From Ignavibacteriales bacterium (GTDB lineage Bacteria; Bacteroidota; Ignavibacteria; Ignavibacteriales; Ignavibacteriaceae), in the NCBI GenBank assembly GCA_020061465.1, contig JAGUYG010000032.1:1-64000 (forward strand): a stretch of DNA of 64,000 bases. Reading direction: 5' to 3'. Made by a program: the position numbers and the translations under genes. Shown here one piece after another: positions 34,912 to 44,778 of this stretch; position 1 is the stretch's first letter, and every line of letters begins with the position of its first letter. A model generated the notes under the pieces. It had not been told where the DNA came from, ran no database searches, and saw nothing but the letters and a program-made list of their open reading frames with translations.

Positions 34912-36853
34912 ACAAACTTACTTTTATTCCTCCGTAAGCTGCTCTACCGGGTGAAGCATAACCCAAAACTTGTTCGTAATAATTATCGAACAGATTCTCA
35001 ATCCTCCCGAAGAGTTCAATCATTTCAAAAAGCTTATATGAAACGTAAATATTTGTTATCAAATAACTTTTTAAAATTACTCTTTCGGCGGGGTATTTGG
35101 AAAAATCTTTGTCTTCTCTGTCACCGACATAAATCATTTCGATATTCGCATTGCCTGCATTAGAAAATTGATAATTTAAATTGAATGCCGCTTTGTGCTT
35201 TGGTCTCCGTATTAAAGTTAAATCTTTTTCGGATGAGGATTCGCTTCTATCTTTTGCTTCGGTATAAGTGTAATTCACTTTGTATTCGATATTTTTAGAA
35301 ATGAATGCAGAACCATAAAATTCAATTCCCCTTGTTTCAGCTTTATTTATGTTGATTGTTTTAAAATTTTCATCGAATCCAAACAAGTCGGAAAAATTAT
35401 TTTGGAAATAGTTTACTCCAATATTGATACCAGCGCTCCAAAAATATTGCTCGATTCCGATATCAAAACCAAAACTTTTTTCGGGTAAAAGATCGGGATT
35501 GCCGAATGCCGGGTCGAATAAATAAAAAAGTGACGGCGCTTTAAATCCGGTGCCTAAAGTAGCTTTCAACTTTGTACCTGTACTCCATAAAATATAAGCC
35601 GGTGCGATGCGATATGTAAATGCAGTGCCGAACTTTTCATGTTTATCTAAACGAATACCAATAGAAGAGAATATGTTATTCAATCTATTCTGACTCTGAA
35701 TATAAATTCCGCTTGTTCGGGAGGAAGTTTTTGGGAAAACGCTTTCGAAATCCCCAAATAAAGATGAAGAAAAGAATTCGGATATCACTGTTTCTTCTTC
35801 AGTTTCAGCACCCAAAGTGATTGTATTATTTTTTGTTAAAAATAAATTGCCCTGCCAATCAAATTTTAATTTCCTGCCGTCGTATAAGCTATGTGAGGAT
35901 GAAGGATTAAATAAAGTAGAATCGTAGCTGTATTTTCTTAAGTTCTTGTGAAATGAAACTCCTACGGTTTGATCGAATAAACTTGTTGGATTTTTATACT
36001 TTGCCTCAGCACGGTAAGAACCTTCCTCCAGATGAAATACGTAAGTAGGGTCATCACCGAACTCACCGCCAAATTGATCGTAATCGATGTCGGCTTTTGT
36101 AAATCTCGCTGCAAAATTTAAATCCAACTCCGGCAAGATTGAGTATCCGGCTCTCATAGCAAAACTGTTTCTTTCAGCTCCGTCCTTTTCGGTATTCCCG
36201 TATTTTTCGGATGCAGAAGAAAATCCGTCTGTTTTCATTTTGCTTATTGATGCAGAGTATCTAAGATTGTTCAAGCTTCCGTTTATGCCGCCTGACAGTT
36301 TGAAAGTATTGAAGGTACCTGCCTCTGAGGAAACAAAAAATTTGTTATGTCCTGTTCCCATTTTTGTAATTACATTTATCACTCCGGCTAATGCATCCGA
36401 ACCGTATAAAGTGCTTTGAGGACCACGTAATATTTCAATTCTTTCAACGTTGTCTAAAGACAGAGCAGAAAAGTCATAAGTATTCGAAGGATCGTTAGGC
36501 ATATTTACCTCTATTCCGTCGAGCAGAACTAAGGTGTGAGAAGGGCTTCCACCACGCAGGTAAATCTGTGACAGGCTGCCCGCTCCGCTTTGCTGTGTGT
36601 AGCTTAATCCATACTCGCTTCTTAATAAATCGAATAAATTAAGGCTTCTTTTGTTTGCGAGTTCAGCCGAATCTATGATTGTGATGGAATTGGCAAGTTC
36701 AAGAAGCGATGTACTAGTTTTGGTTGCTGTTACGACGATAGGAGACAATCTAAAGATGCCGATAGAATCCTTAAGCACCTCCTGGGCTGGAAGAAAGCGA
36801 TTCAGAAGAATCAGCGCAAAAATTGGAAACCAAAAAAATTTTATTAATTTCAT
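34910..36853 (-). CDS. btuB: BtuB-like TonB-dependent vitamin B12 receptor
   Basis: Outer-membrane receptor of 647 residues. Seen: a signal peptide (1-23, ending LPAQ); a TonB-box/plug region with SPIVVTATKTSTSLLELANSITIID; LRGGSPSHTLVLLDGIEVNMPNDPSNTYDFSALSLDNVERIEILRGPQSTLYGSDALAGVINVITK; then a 22-strand-type barrel ending YASPGRAAYGGIKVSL. Cobalamin as ligand rests on the cobalamin riboswitch in its leader (36977-37138) and a downstream DUF6580-like membrane gene. There is no carboxypeptidase-like extension, unlike the other two receptors here. Confidence 0.88.
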   Translation of the reverse strand: MKLIKFFWFPIFALILLNRFLPAQEVLKDSIGIFRLSPIVVTATKTSTSLLELANSITIIDSAELANKRSLNLFDLLRSEYGLSYTQQSGAGSLSQIYLRGGSPSHTLVLLDGIEVNMPNDPSNTYDFSALSLDNVERIEILRGPQSTLYGSDALAGVINVITKMGTGHNKFFVSSEAGTFNTFKLSGGINGSLNNLRYSASISKMKTDGFSSASEKYGNTEKDGAERNSFAMRAGYSILPELDLNFAARFTKADIDYDQFGGEFGDDPTYVFHLEEGSYRAEAKYKNPTSLFDQTVGVSFHKNLRKYSYDSTLFNPSSSHSLYDGRKLKFDWQGNLFLTKNNTITLGAETEEETVISEFFSSSLFGDFESVFPKTSSRTSGIYIQSQNRLNNIFSSIGIRLDKHEKFGTAFTYRIAPAYILWSTGTKLKATLGTGFKAPSLFYLFDPAFGNPDLLPEKSFGFDIGIEQYFWSAGINIGVNYFQNNFSDLFGFDENFKTININKAETRGIEFYGSAFISKNIEYKVNYTYTEAKDRSESSSEKDLTLIRRPKHKAAFNLNYQFSNAGNANIEMIYVGDREDKDFSKYPAERVILKSYLITNIYVSYKLFEMIELFGRIENLFDNYYEQVLGYASPGRAAYGGIKVSL

Positions 36854-36976
36854 TGAAGTTACTCCTTTAAAATTGATTATAGAATAAGTTGTAACTTCGT
36901 GGGAATGAATAGAAACGAAATGATAAAAGAATGTTTCGTTAATCTAACCTATACCCGCGAAGGCTGATTAAAAAGA

Positions 36977-37138
36977 TTTTTACGGCAGGTCTCCTGGCTT
37001 TAACCATCATCGACAAACACTGTTCAATAAATTGCGTGTTGAGGAATCGGATTATCACAGTTGCGCGTCAGCGCCGGAATTTCACCGGCTTCCCTATAAT
37101 TCCCTTACCCCGTTAAACGGAGTAGGACACCGTAAAAA
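36977..37138 (-). ncRNA. Cobalamin riboswitch
   Basis: On the minus strand the B12 box AGCCAGGAGACCTGCC lies at 36984-36999. Upstream are GGGAAGCCGGTGAAATTCCGGC and GCGCAACTGTG, the conserved core of the class. The P1 stem is closed by CCGTAAAAA (37130-37138) with TTTTTACGG (36977-36985), given in plus-strand order. It ends about 125 bases before the BtuB-like start codon. Cobalamin binding should reduce expression of the receptor. Confidence 0.95.
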
Positions 37139-37153
37139 TGTTTAAGAACGGCT

Positions 37154-37184
37154 CAAAGATAAACCTCATGATTAATAGATCAAA
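37154..37184 (-). promoter_or_regulatory. Bacteroidota-type promoter of the B12 operon
   Basis: On the minus strand: TTTG (37181-37184), 19 bases, then TATCTTTG (37154-37161). This fits the Bacteroidota sigma consensus TTTG / TAnnTTTG exactly. Transcription would start near 37147, just ahead of the riboswitch. On the opposite strand, TATATTTG at 37322-37329 is a perfect -7 box for the sdh operon but lacks a clear -33 box. Confidence 0.75.
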
Positions 37185-37491
37185 ATTGAGGAGGGGGGTA
37201 TGTGATTAGCTCGCATTAATTTTTTAATTTGATAGCAGATTAATTCTAAATATTAAAATGCTTAAAAATTTTTTTTATTCAACCTCTATCAATATCAATT
37301 CCTCAAATTGATTTTCTTCCCTATATTTGATAAGTTGATAACCGTAAAGTGTGATAAATTTTAAGGAATTTCCATCAATTGGAGAAAATTCAATTATTGA
37401 CATCATCCGCAATTATTAAGGGGATTTACTTACATCTGTTTTTCGATTCTTCATATCTCAAAATTACTCTGAATTTAATAGGAGAAATTTA

Positions 37492-38157
37492 ATGGGTTGG
37501 TTTATTCAGTTTATCGAATCTTCTATTGGAAAGAAGGTTGTTATGGCAACAACCGGTTTCTTTCTTATAATCTATTTAATTATTCACCTTGCCGGTAACT
37601 TGCTGCTGTATGCCGCAGACGGAGGCGAAACTTTTAATAAGTACGGTGAAATTTTAAGAGGTCTTCCGGTAATTAAACTCATTGAAATAGTGTTAGCACT
37701 TGCGTTTTTATTTCATATCATAAATGGGGTCCGGCTTTGGTGGTTGAATAAAAAAGCCAAGCCGCTTAATTATGCGAAAAATAATCAGTCCCGGGAAAGC
37801 GATATTTTTTCGCGGACGATGATTCATTCCGGAGTTATAGTGTTCATTTTTTTGGTAATTCATCTTCGGTCATTTTTTATTCCGGCTGCTTTTACAGGGC
37901 ATCCCGGAAAAACGATGTTCGACCTGGTTATTGAAGCTTTTTCGGACCCGGTATATTCCGGGTTCTATGTGCTTGCAATGATATTATTGGGCTTTCATCT
38001 TAACCACGGATTTCAAAGTGCATTTCAAACTTTTGGATGGAATCACACAAAATATTTTCCTATCGTTAAATTTTTAGGCACTCTTTATGCAATTATTATG
38101 GCAGTGGGATTCGGCTCAATGCCAATTTACTTTTTATTTTTCTACGGAGGCAGCTAA
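37492..38157 (+). CDS. sdhC: Succinate dehydrogenase/fumarate reductase cytochrome b subunit
   Basis: Membrane anchor of complex II, 221 residues with five probable helices. Seen: [31 protein letters not shown] (haem-ligand His), [35 protein letters not shown], and [23 protein letters not shown]. This is the di-haem b558 type of Bacteroidota and Chlorobi. The gene shares a TAATG with sdhA. A TATATTTG box at 37322-37329 may be part of its promoter. Confidence 0.92.
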   Translation: MGWFIQFIESSIGKKVVMATTGFFLIIYLIIHLAGNLLLYAADGGETFNKYGEILRGLPVIKLIEIVLALAFLFHIINGVRLWWLNKKAKPLNYAKNNQSRESDIFSRTMIHSGVIVFIFLVIHLRSFFIPAAFTGHPGKTMFDLVIEAFSDPVYSGFYVLAMILLGFHLNHGFQSAFQTFGWNHTKYFPIVKFLGTLYAIIMAVGFGSMPIYFLFFYGGS

Positions 38158-40067
38158 TGATTAAGTTAGATTCAAAAATACCCGATGGAAATATAGCTGA
38201 GAAATGGACTAATCATAAGTTCAACCTAAAATTGGTTAATCCCGCAAATAAGAGGAAGTACAACATTATTGTTATCGGAACCGGATTAGCCGGCGCATCG
38301 GCGGCTGCATCTTTAGGAGAATTAGGTTATAACGTTACTGCAATTACCTATCATGACAGTGCAAGAAGAGCGCACAGCATTTCTGCTCAAGGCGGAATAA
38401 ATGCAGCAAAAAATTATCAGAACGACGGCGATTCTGTGTACCGCCTTTTTTATGATACAGTTAAAGGCGGCGATTACAGGGCACGTGAGGCAAATGTTTA
38501 CAGGCTTGCCGAAGTCAGCGGAAACATCATCGATCAATGTGTTGCACAAGGTGTTCCTTTTGCCCGCGAATACGGCGGTTTGTTAGATAATCGTTCCTTT
38601 GGCGGTGCTCAAGTATCAAGAACTTTCTATGCAAGAGGGCAAACGGGACAGCAGCTTTTGTTAGGTGCATACAGCGCTTTAGCACGACAGGTAAACGCAG
38701 GAACAGTAAAGCTGTATACACGACGAGAGATGCTCGATATTGTAGTAATTGACGGAATGGCGCGAGGTGTAGTAGCTCGAAATATGGTCACCGGTGAGAT
38801 CGAAAATTATACGGGGAATGCAGTAATCTTAACAACCGGCGGATATGCAAACGTGTTTTTCCTTTCTACTAATGCAATGATGTGTAATGCTACTGCAATT
38901 TGGCGAGCACATAAAAAGGGAGCGCTGTTTGCTAATCCATGTTTTACCCAAATTCATCCGACTTGCCTTCCCCTTCACGGAGAAAGTCAATCAAAGCTTA
39001 CGTTAATGAGCGAAAGCTTAAGAAACGACGGACGGATTTGGGTATCTAAATTAAAAGGAGATATGCGCGAACCTAATGACATTCCTGAAGAGGAGAGAGA
39101 TTATTTTCTTGAAAGAAAATATCCTTCGTACGGAAATCTTTCACCGCGCGATATTTCATCCCGAAGCGCAAAAGAAGTTATTGATGAAGGACGCGGTGCG
39201 AAAGGGCAAGAAGCAGTTTACCTCGATTTTGAGGACGCAATTAAAAGATTAGGCAGAAAAGCAATCGAAGAAAAGTATGGTAATCTATTCGAGATTTATC
39301 AAACAATAACCGGAGAAGACCCCTATAAAGTTCCGATGAAAATTTATCCGGCTCCTCACTATACTATGGGCGGGCTTTGGGTAGATTATAATTTGATGAG
39401 CACTATTCCCGGATTATTCGTACTGGGTGAAGCCAACTTTTCAGATCACGGTGCCAACAGACTCGGTGCAAGTGCATTGATGCAAGGTCTTGCAGATGGA
39501 TATTTTGTTATTCCTTATACGATCGGTGATTATCTTGCCACGCAAAAATTCCCTTCTGTAACAACCGGTCATGAGAATTTTAAAATGGTTGATCAAGAGA
39601 TTAGTGAAACTGCTGAGAAGCTGCTTTCAATCAAAGGGAAACACACCGTTGATGAAATACATAAAAAGCTTGGAAGAATAATGTGGCATAAAGTGGGAAT
39701 GTCAAGAAACGCAAAAGGATTAGCCGAAGCCATCGAAGAAATAAAAGAACTCAGAAAACTTTTCTGGCAGGATGTTATTGTTACAGGTAACGGAGAAGAG
39801 TTAAATCAAACATTAGAAAGAGCAGGAAGAGTAGCTGATTATCTTGAGCTTGGCGAGTTGATGGCAGTGGATGCACTTCATCGCGAGGAATCTTGCGGCG
39901 GTCACTTCAGAGAAGAATATCAAACCGAAGACGGCGAAGCAAAAAGAGACGATGAAAATTTCAGATATGTTGCCGCATGGGAATTTGCCGGCGAAAGTAA
40001 ATGGAAACTAACTAAGGAACCACTTGAATTTGAATATGTCAAACTATCCCAAAGGAGTTACAAATAA
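38157..40067 (+). CDS. sdhA: Succinate dehydrogenase/fumarate reductase flavoprotein subunit
   Basis: Catalytic subunit with covalent FAD. Seen: the dinucleotide fold [24 protein letters not shown], the flavinylated-His region [18 protein letters not shown], the substrate-site HPTCLP with [21 protein letters not shown], and [31 protein letters not shown]. Length is 636. It is coupled to sdhC and sdhB by one-base overlaps. Direction of use (succinate oxidation or fumarate reduction) is not decided by sequence. Confidence 0.95.
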   Translation: MIKLDSKIPDGNIAEKWTNHKFNLKLVNPANKRKYNIIVIGTGLAGASAAASLGELGYNVTAITYHDSARRAHSISAQGGINAAKNYQNDGDSVYRLFYDTVKGGDYRAREANVYRLAEVSGNIIDQCVAQGVPFAREYGGLLDNRSFGGAQVSRTFYARGQTGQQLLLGAYSALARQVNAGTVKLYTRREMLDIVVIDGMARGVVARNMVTGEIENYTGNAVILTTGGYANVFFLSTNAMMCNATAIWRAHKKGALFANPCFTQIHPTCLPLHGESQSKLTLMSESLRNDGRIWVSKLKGDMREPNDIPEEERDYFLERKYPSYGNLSPRDISSRSAKEVIDEGRGAKGQEAVYLDFEDAIKRLGRKAIEEKYGNLFEIYQTITGEDPYKVPMKIYPAPHYTMGGLWVDYNLMSTIPGLFVLGEANFSDHGANRLGASALMQGLADGYFVIPYTIGDYLATQKFPSVTTGHENFKMVDQEISETAEKLLSIKGKHTVDEIHKKLGRIMWHKVGMSRNAKGLAEAIEEIKELRKLFWQDVIVTGNGEELNQTLERAGRVADYLELGELMAVDALHREESCGGHFREEYQTEDGEAKRDDENFRYVAAWEFAGESKWKLTKEPLEFEYVKLSQRSYK

Positions 40068-40837
40068 TGAGCGGGAATAATTTGAACTTGAAATTAAAAA
40101 TCTGGAAACAGAAAGGTCCTAACACAGCAGGCAGCTTTGTTAATTATGATGTATCGGTTTCACCCGATGCATCTTTCCTTGAAATGTTGGATGAGCTGAA
40201 CGACAGATTGGAAAGAAATAATGAAGAGCCGGTTTCGTTTGAAAGCGATTGCCGAGAAGGTATTTGCGGTACATGCGGTTTGGTAATAAATGGATTACCG
40301 CACGGACCTATTCCAAAAATTGCTACTTGTCAGCTTCACATGCGGAATTTCAAAGACGGCGACACAATTTACATCGAACCTTTCCGTGCAAAAGCTTTTC
40401 CTGTAATCAAAGACTTAATCGTTGATCGATCCGGATTAGATAGGGTAATTGAGGCAGGAGGATACGTTTCGGTTAATACAGGTTCAGCAGTTGACGCCAA
40501 TGCAATACCAATTTCGAAAGATGTGGCATCCGAAGCTTTTGATGCGGCGGCTTGTATTGGATGCGGTGCTTGCGTAGCTGCTTGTAAAAACGGTTCGGCT
40601 ATGCTTTTTGTTTCGGCTAAGGTTTCGCATCTTGCTTTACTGCCTCAAGGCTATCCTGAACGCTTTAAACGGGTTGAAGCAATGGTTAAGGTTATGGATG
40701 AATTGGGCTTTGGTGCATGCACAAATACATACGTTTGCGAAGCTGAGTGTCCAAAAGGCATTTCGGTAAAAAATATTGCACGAATGAATAGGGAATTCAT
40801 AAACGCAAAAATTAAATCGAAGACAGTAGAGGTATAA
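40067..40837 (+). CDS. sdhB: Succinate dehydrogenase/fumarate reductase iron-sulfur subunit
   Basis: Electron-transfer subunit. Seen: the [2Fe-2S] site [15 protein letters not shown] (Cys62, 67, 70), then C of ATCQLHM; the [4Fe-4S] motif [14 protein letters not shown]; and the [3Fe-4S] part [17 protein letters not shown]. Length (256) is usual. It is the last gene of sdhCAB. The 304-base gap that follows carries a palindromic repeat at 40884-40910 and no gene. Confidence 0.95.
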   Translation: MSGNNLNLKLKIWKQKGPNTAGSFVNYDVSVSPDASFLEMLDELNDRLERNNEEPVSFESDCREGICGTCGLVINGLPHGPIPKIATCQLHMRNFKDGDTIYIEPFRAKAFPVIKDLIVDRSGLDRVIEAGGYVSVNTGSAVDANAIPISKDVASEAFDAAACIGCGACVAACKNGSAMLFVSAKVSHLALLPQGYPERFKRVEAMVKVMDELGFGACTNTYVCEAECPKGISVKNIARMNREFINAKIKSKTVEV

Positions 40838-40883
40838 CTTAAAATATCGTTCAAAGAGCTCATATTATGTGAAATGACTTTAT

Positions 40884-40910
40884 TGTAGGGTGAAATTCTA
40901 TTTCGCCCCC
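40884..40910. repeat. GGCGAAATAGAATTTCGCC palindrome, inverted copy
   Basis: TGTAGGGTGAAATTCTATTTCGCCCCC is the reverse complement of the unit at 34086-34116, with one changed base in one arm. Outer TGAAAT (about 40870) and ATTTCA (about 40915) extend the inversion. It lies just after sdhB and could act as a 3' stem. Confidence 0.7.
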
Positions 40911-41141
40911 ACAAATTTCACCATAGTGTTTTACTTTAGTTAACACAAAATCAGTGACCTTCAAGCGTTATTATTGAAATAATTCGTGCCAATTCGTGTT
41001 CATTCGTGGCTTAATATTCCCTCATCAATACGGCGAAAAAGTAAGGTTCACACACTCCAATAAAATAATTCTATAAACTAATCTATTATATTTTACCCCC
41101 TTTTTTTTTATTTTGCACTACAATTCTAAAAGAGTGTAATA

Positions 41142-42743
41142 ATGTTTGAAAAAGAAATCAAATTTATCTCGGATTTTAGTCTTAACAAGATTAAAAAATT
41201 AGGCTCCTTTTTTACCTTCGAAAGGCTGCTTAACTCAGATCTTCATCCGGCAATTGCACAGTACATTTCGGCTGAACTGGATTTCCTTATTTATGAAGAT
41301 CGAAGGAAACTGCTGCAAGACTCCGTGTTCGATTATTCGAGTCCCGAAATTTCAAAGTACTTTGCTCTTATTGGAAGTGAAATAAAAAAAACCAAGAAAG
41401 TATCGTTTCAGGATATTAAGAAGCTCATTGTACAGGCAGTTTCATTTAACGTAAACTACGTAGTAAGACCAAGATGGTCACTTTCAAAATTGATTTTTAA
41501 CGGTGCGACAAGTAAACCTGTTGAAGAATTAAAATTGGTATTAAATTATGTTTTCTATTATGACTATCTGAAAAACGTTTTACTTACATATTTAACTAAG
41601 AAAAATATCCGTTTAATTACCCCTGTTGAATTTGACGTAATAATGAATAAAATAGATAAAGCGCTCTTTACTTCCGCTCCCGAACAACTGATTGATAATG
41701 CACTATATTCAATGGCGGATTTTTTTAATCTGGGTGGCATCAATAAAACTTTCGTAACCGGATACTTAATAGAATCTTTTCTTAAAGAAAAAAATCTTTT
41801 AGATTATCTTTTCAAACTCCGCAGAGCCGTTCCTGCCGATAGTAAACAAAAATATGAAATTAATGATCTGCGAAAAGTTCTTTACTCAACTCAACCAATC
41901 GAGCCGATCATAGGGCAGCCCGGTGAACCAGACGTAGAATTAAAAAAATCTGCCTACGATAAATTGCATGAGCCGGAGAGAGAAGAAAAACAATCATTAA
42001 TTCGTTCTCCAGAAGAAGCACAATCAATTAAAAAGGAAGTTAAAGATGAAGTGAAACAGCTTGAAAAGACTCCGCAACCGGATATCGAAAGAGAATCCTA
42101 CAGCAAAGTAGAACCTCAGCCAGCTATAAATTTAAGCGAAAGCGATGAAGATTTATTAAAAAAATTAGACGCCGAACTTAAAGCCTTAACCGAGGAGATG
42201 CCTGAATTGAGCGATGAAATAGATTTTGTTTCAGAAGATAATTTGGAAGTTGACGATACAATTGAAACCGAAGAAACCGATCTTGATGAAATTACCGTAG
42301 ATGAAAATTATACTCAACCTGGAGATGAAAACATCGATTTAAACATTGAAGAAGAATTAGACTTTGAGCAATTTGAACTAAATATTGATGAGAAAGAGGA
42401 GATAATCGATGACAAAAAACAAATTGCTGATGAAGAGCCAAAAGAAATATCTAAAGCGGATACGGCACAAAAACCTGAACAAGTTCCTTCGATCGGGAAA
42501 AGGAAAGATTATGACATATTTACTTTCTTAAGCAATAAGGAAATTGAAAAAATTGTTGAATCGGTCTTTAATGACGATAGGGAAGATTTTGTTAACACGT
42601 TGGAAAAAATTATGGAATGTACAAACTATGATGAAGCAACCGAGATATTAAAAGGTGTTTTCCTTACCTATCGCATAAATCCTTATTCAAAAGAAGCGGT
42701 TACTCTTACAAATGCCGTCTCTCACTATTTTGAGCAGAGCTGA
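41142..42743 (+). CDS. Unrecognised protein with acidic linker, upstream of obgE
   Basis: 533 residues with three parts. A helical N-terminal domain (1-245) has many aromatic residues (FDYSSPEISKYFALIG, YVFYYDYLKNVLLTYL). A long Glu/Asp/Lys-rich low-complexity region (about 270-445) contains stretches such as ELDFEQFELNIDEKEEIIDD. A short C-terminal helical domain (about 450-533) has DIFTFLSNKEIEKIVESVFNDDREDF. No family is recognised and no signal peptide is seen. It lies two bases before obgE, so the two are probably translated from one message; a role near ribosome assembly is speculation. Confidence 0.8.
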   Translation: MFEKEIKFISDFSLNKIKKLGSFFTFERLLNSDLHPAIAQYISAELDFLIYEDRRKLLQDSVFDYSSPEISKYFALIGSEIKKTKKVSFQDIKKLIVQAVSFNVNYVVRPRWSLSKLIFNGATSKPVEELKLVLNYVFYYDYLKNVLLTYLTKKNIRLITPVEFDVIMNKIDKALFTSAPEQLIDNALYSMADFFNLGGINKTFVTGYLIESFLKEKNLLDYLFKLRRAVPADSKQKYEINDLRKVLYSTQPIEPIIGQPGEPDVELKKSAYDKLHEPEREEKQSLIRSPEEAQSIKKEVKDEVKQLEKTPQPDIERESYSKVEPQPAINLSESDEDLLKKLDAELKALTEEMPELSDEIDFVSEDNLEVDDTIETEETDLDEITVDENYTQPGDENIDLNIEEELDFEQFELNIDEKEEIIDDKKQIADEEPKEISKADTAQKPEQVPSIGKRKDYDIFTFLSNKEIEKIVESVFNDDREDFVNTLEKIMECTNYDEATEILKGVFLTYRINPYSKEAVTLTNAVSHYFEQS

Positions 42744-42745
42744 GA

Positions 42746-43741
42746 ATGTTTATCGACTATACCGAGATTGAAATTCATGCCGGCAACGGCGGTAAAGGGG
42801 CAATTGCATTTCGCCGCGAAAAATATGTTCCAAAAGGGGGACCTTCGGGAGGGAACGGTGGGAAAGGCGGAGACGTAATCATTCGTGCTCATCATAATTT
42901 ATCAACACTGTTGGACCTAAAGCATAAAAAAGTTTTTAAAGCAGGTAACGGTGAACCGGGCGGTACATCGCTGAAAGACGGTAAAAATGGTAAAAACATT
43001 TTAATAAAAGTTCCTATTGGTACTATTGTTAGAGATTTCGAAACAAAAAAGATAATTTGCGATCTTGATAAAGACTTAAGAGAATACTTAATAGCCAGCG
43101 GAGGCAAAGGAGGCAGAGGAAACAGTAACTTTGCGACTCCCACTAATCAAGCGCCAAGAATTGCCGAGCCCGGCATGCCAGGTGATAAAAAGAAAATTAT
43201 ATTTGAATTAAAATTAATTGCGGATGTTGGCTTAGTAGGATTTCCGAATGCAGGTAAATCCACTCTTATTTCTAAGATTTCGGCTGCCAGACCGAAAATT
43301 GCGGATTATCCTTTCACAACACTTGAACCTAATCTCGGTATAGTTCGATATAAAGAATTTAACAGTTTCACAGTGGCGGATATACCAGGAATAATCGAAG
43401 GCGCGCATTTAGGCAAAGGATTGGGTCATAAATTTTTACGACACATCGAGAGGACAAAAATCATTCTCTTTTTAATCGAAATTACTTCGGACGATTATAT
43501 TCAGGATTATAATATTTTGCTTAGCGAACTTCGAAATTACAGCCAAACGCTGGCAGATAAAACAAAAATACTCGCTTTATCAAAAGCCGATCTTGTAGAT
43601 GAAACGAAGCTGAAAAAATTGAGCAGTAAAAAAATTAAAAATCTTGATCATCATGTAATTATTTTTTCGTCTATCACCGGCACCGGAATGGAATCACTGC
43701 TGGACACTCTTTGGAAAGCATTGCAAAAAGAAAAAGGATAG
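42746..43741 (+). CDS. obgE: GTPase ObgE
   Basis: A ribosome-associated GTPase of large-subunit assembly and stress control. Seen: the glycine-rich Obg fold (IEIHAGNGGKGAIAFRREKYVPKGGPSGGNGGKGGDVI, KNILIKVPIGTIV, GGKGGRGNSNFATPTNQAP), then the G domain with G1 GFPNAGKSTLISKISAARPKIADYPFTTLEPNLG, G3 DIPGIIEG, and G4 SKADL. The C-terminal OCT extension is absent, as in many bacteria. Length is 331. Confidence 0.96.
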   Translation: MFIDYTEIEIHAGNGGKGAIAFRREKYVPKGGPSGGNGGKGGDVIIRAHHNLSTLLDLKHKKVFKAGNGEPGGTSLKDGKNGKNILIKVPIGTIVRDFETKKIICDLDKDLREYLIASGGKGGRGNSNFATPTNQAPRIAEPGMPGDKKKIIFELKLIADVGLVGFPNAGKSTLISKISAARPKIADYPFTTLEPNLGIVRYKEFNSFTVADIPGIIEGAHLGKGLGHKFLRHIERTKIILFLIEITSDDYIQDYNILLSELRNYSQTLADKTKILALSKADLVDETKLKKLSSKKIKNLDHHVIIFSSITGTGMESLLDTLWKALQKEKG

Positions 43742-43841
43742 CCTGATTAATATTATTCAGAAATTACTTCATAATTATAAAATAATTCATAATTTTAAGC
43801 GTGTATTTTGGGTATTGGGGTAAAACTAATTCGGAGGATGA

Positions 43842-44678
43842 ATGGACATCATTAATTATCTTAAAATACTAATTACAGTCATTCTTTTTTCTCTCTTTAA
43901 CTCTTGCGATTCCGGTATAAATCTTTTTACCAAGCAGGACGATGTGCAGTTGGGAAAGGAAGTGAATGATGAGATCATAAGCAATCCTGCAGAATATCCA
44001 ATTTTCAAAGGAGACCCATCTATTAAGACTTATATCGATCAGAGGATATTTTCTCATATTCTTGCGTCGCCTAAAGTTGAAAGCAAGAATATTTATCCCT
44101 ATCAAATAGAAATAATCGATCAGCCGGATGTATTGAATGCATTCGCACTTCCGGGCGGATACATATACATTTATACAGGGCTGCTAAAGTACCTAAACTC
44201 CGAAGCCGCATTGGCAGGGGTATTAGGTCATGAGATAGCTCATGCCGAATTACGTCATGCCACTCAACGGTTAACAGCCTATTACGGAGTTTCAATTTTG
44301 CTCAGCTTAATTTTAGGAGAAAATCCCTCGCAGCTTGCAGAAATAGCCGCAAATCTCTTTGTAGGATTGGCTTTTCTCGCAAACAGCCGTGCAGATGAAA
44401 ATCAAGCCGATGAAGCATCGTTCAATTATTTGCGCGATACTCGATATTACCCCGGCGGCGTAAAATTCTTCTTTGAACAGTTGAGAGACGATGGTTTAGT
44501 AAGCTCAAATTCCGGTTCAATAGAAATATTTTTATCTACTCATCCTGATCCTATTGATAGAATCTCTAATACGAACAGCAGATTGAGCGGTGCCGGAATT
44601 ACTATGCAGGATTATAAAAGCACAGGAGAGGGAATATTCAAAGATGAATATCACTCAAACATCAAGAGTAAGTTTTAG
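43842..44678 (+). CDS. M48-family metallopeptidase, lipoprotein-like (BepA/LoiP-like)
   Basis: A zinc protease, probably periplasmic and anchored. Seen: a hydrophobic start ending LFNSC, with likely lipidated Cys22. AFALPGGYIYIYTGLLKYL is followed by the zinc site LGHEIAHAELRHATQRL (HExxH), and Glu in NSRADENQADEASFNYL. It lacks the TPR domain of BepA. Such proteases degrade or mature misassembled outer-membrane proteins. AATTCGGAGG lies just ahead of the ATG. Confidence 0.88.
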   Translation: MDIINYLKILITVILFSLFNSCDSGINLFTKQDDVQLGKEVNDEIISNPAEYPIFKGDPSIKTYIDQRIFSHILASPKVESKNIYPYQIEIIDQPDVLNAFALPGGYIYIYTGLLKYLNSEAALAGVLGHEIAHAELRHATQRLTAYYGVSILLSLILGENPSQLAEIAANLFVGLAFLANSRADENQADEASFNYLRDTRYYPGGVKFFFEQLRDDGLVSSNSGSIEIFLSTHPDPIDRISNTNSRLSGAGITMQDYKSTGEGIFKDEYHSNIKSKF

Positions 44679-44778
44679 AGGTTTTAAAAATGAAATTTAG
44701 TATTCGAATAATCGAGTCAATTTCTTTATTGAAAATAATTAAAGAAAATTCTTATCAAAATAATTCGGAGATGATATT

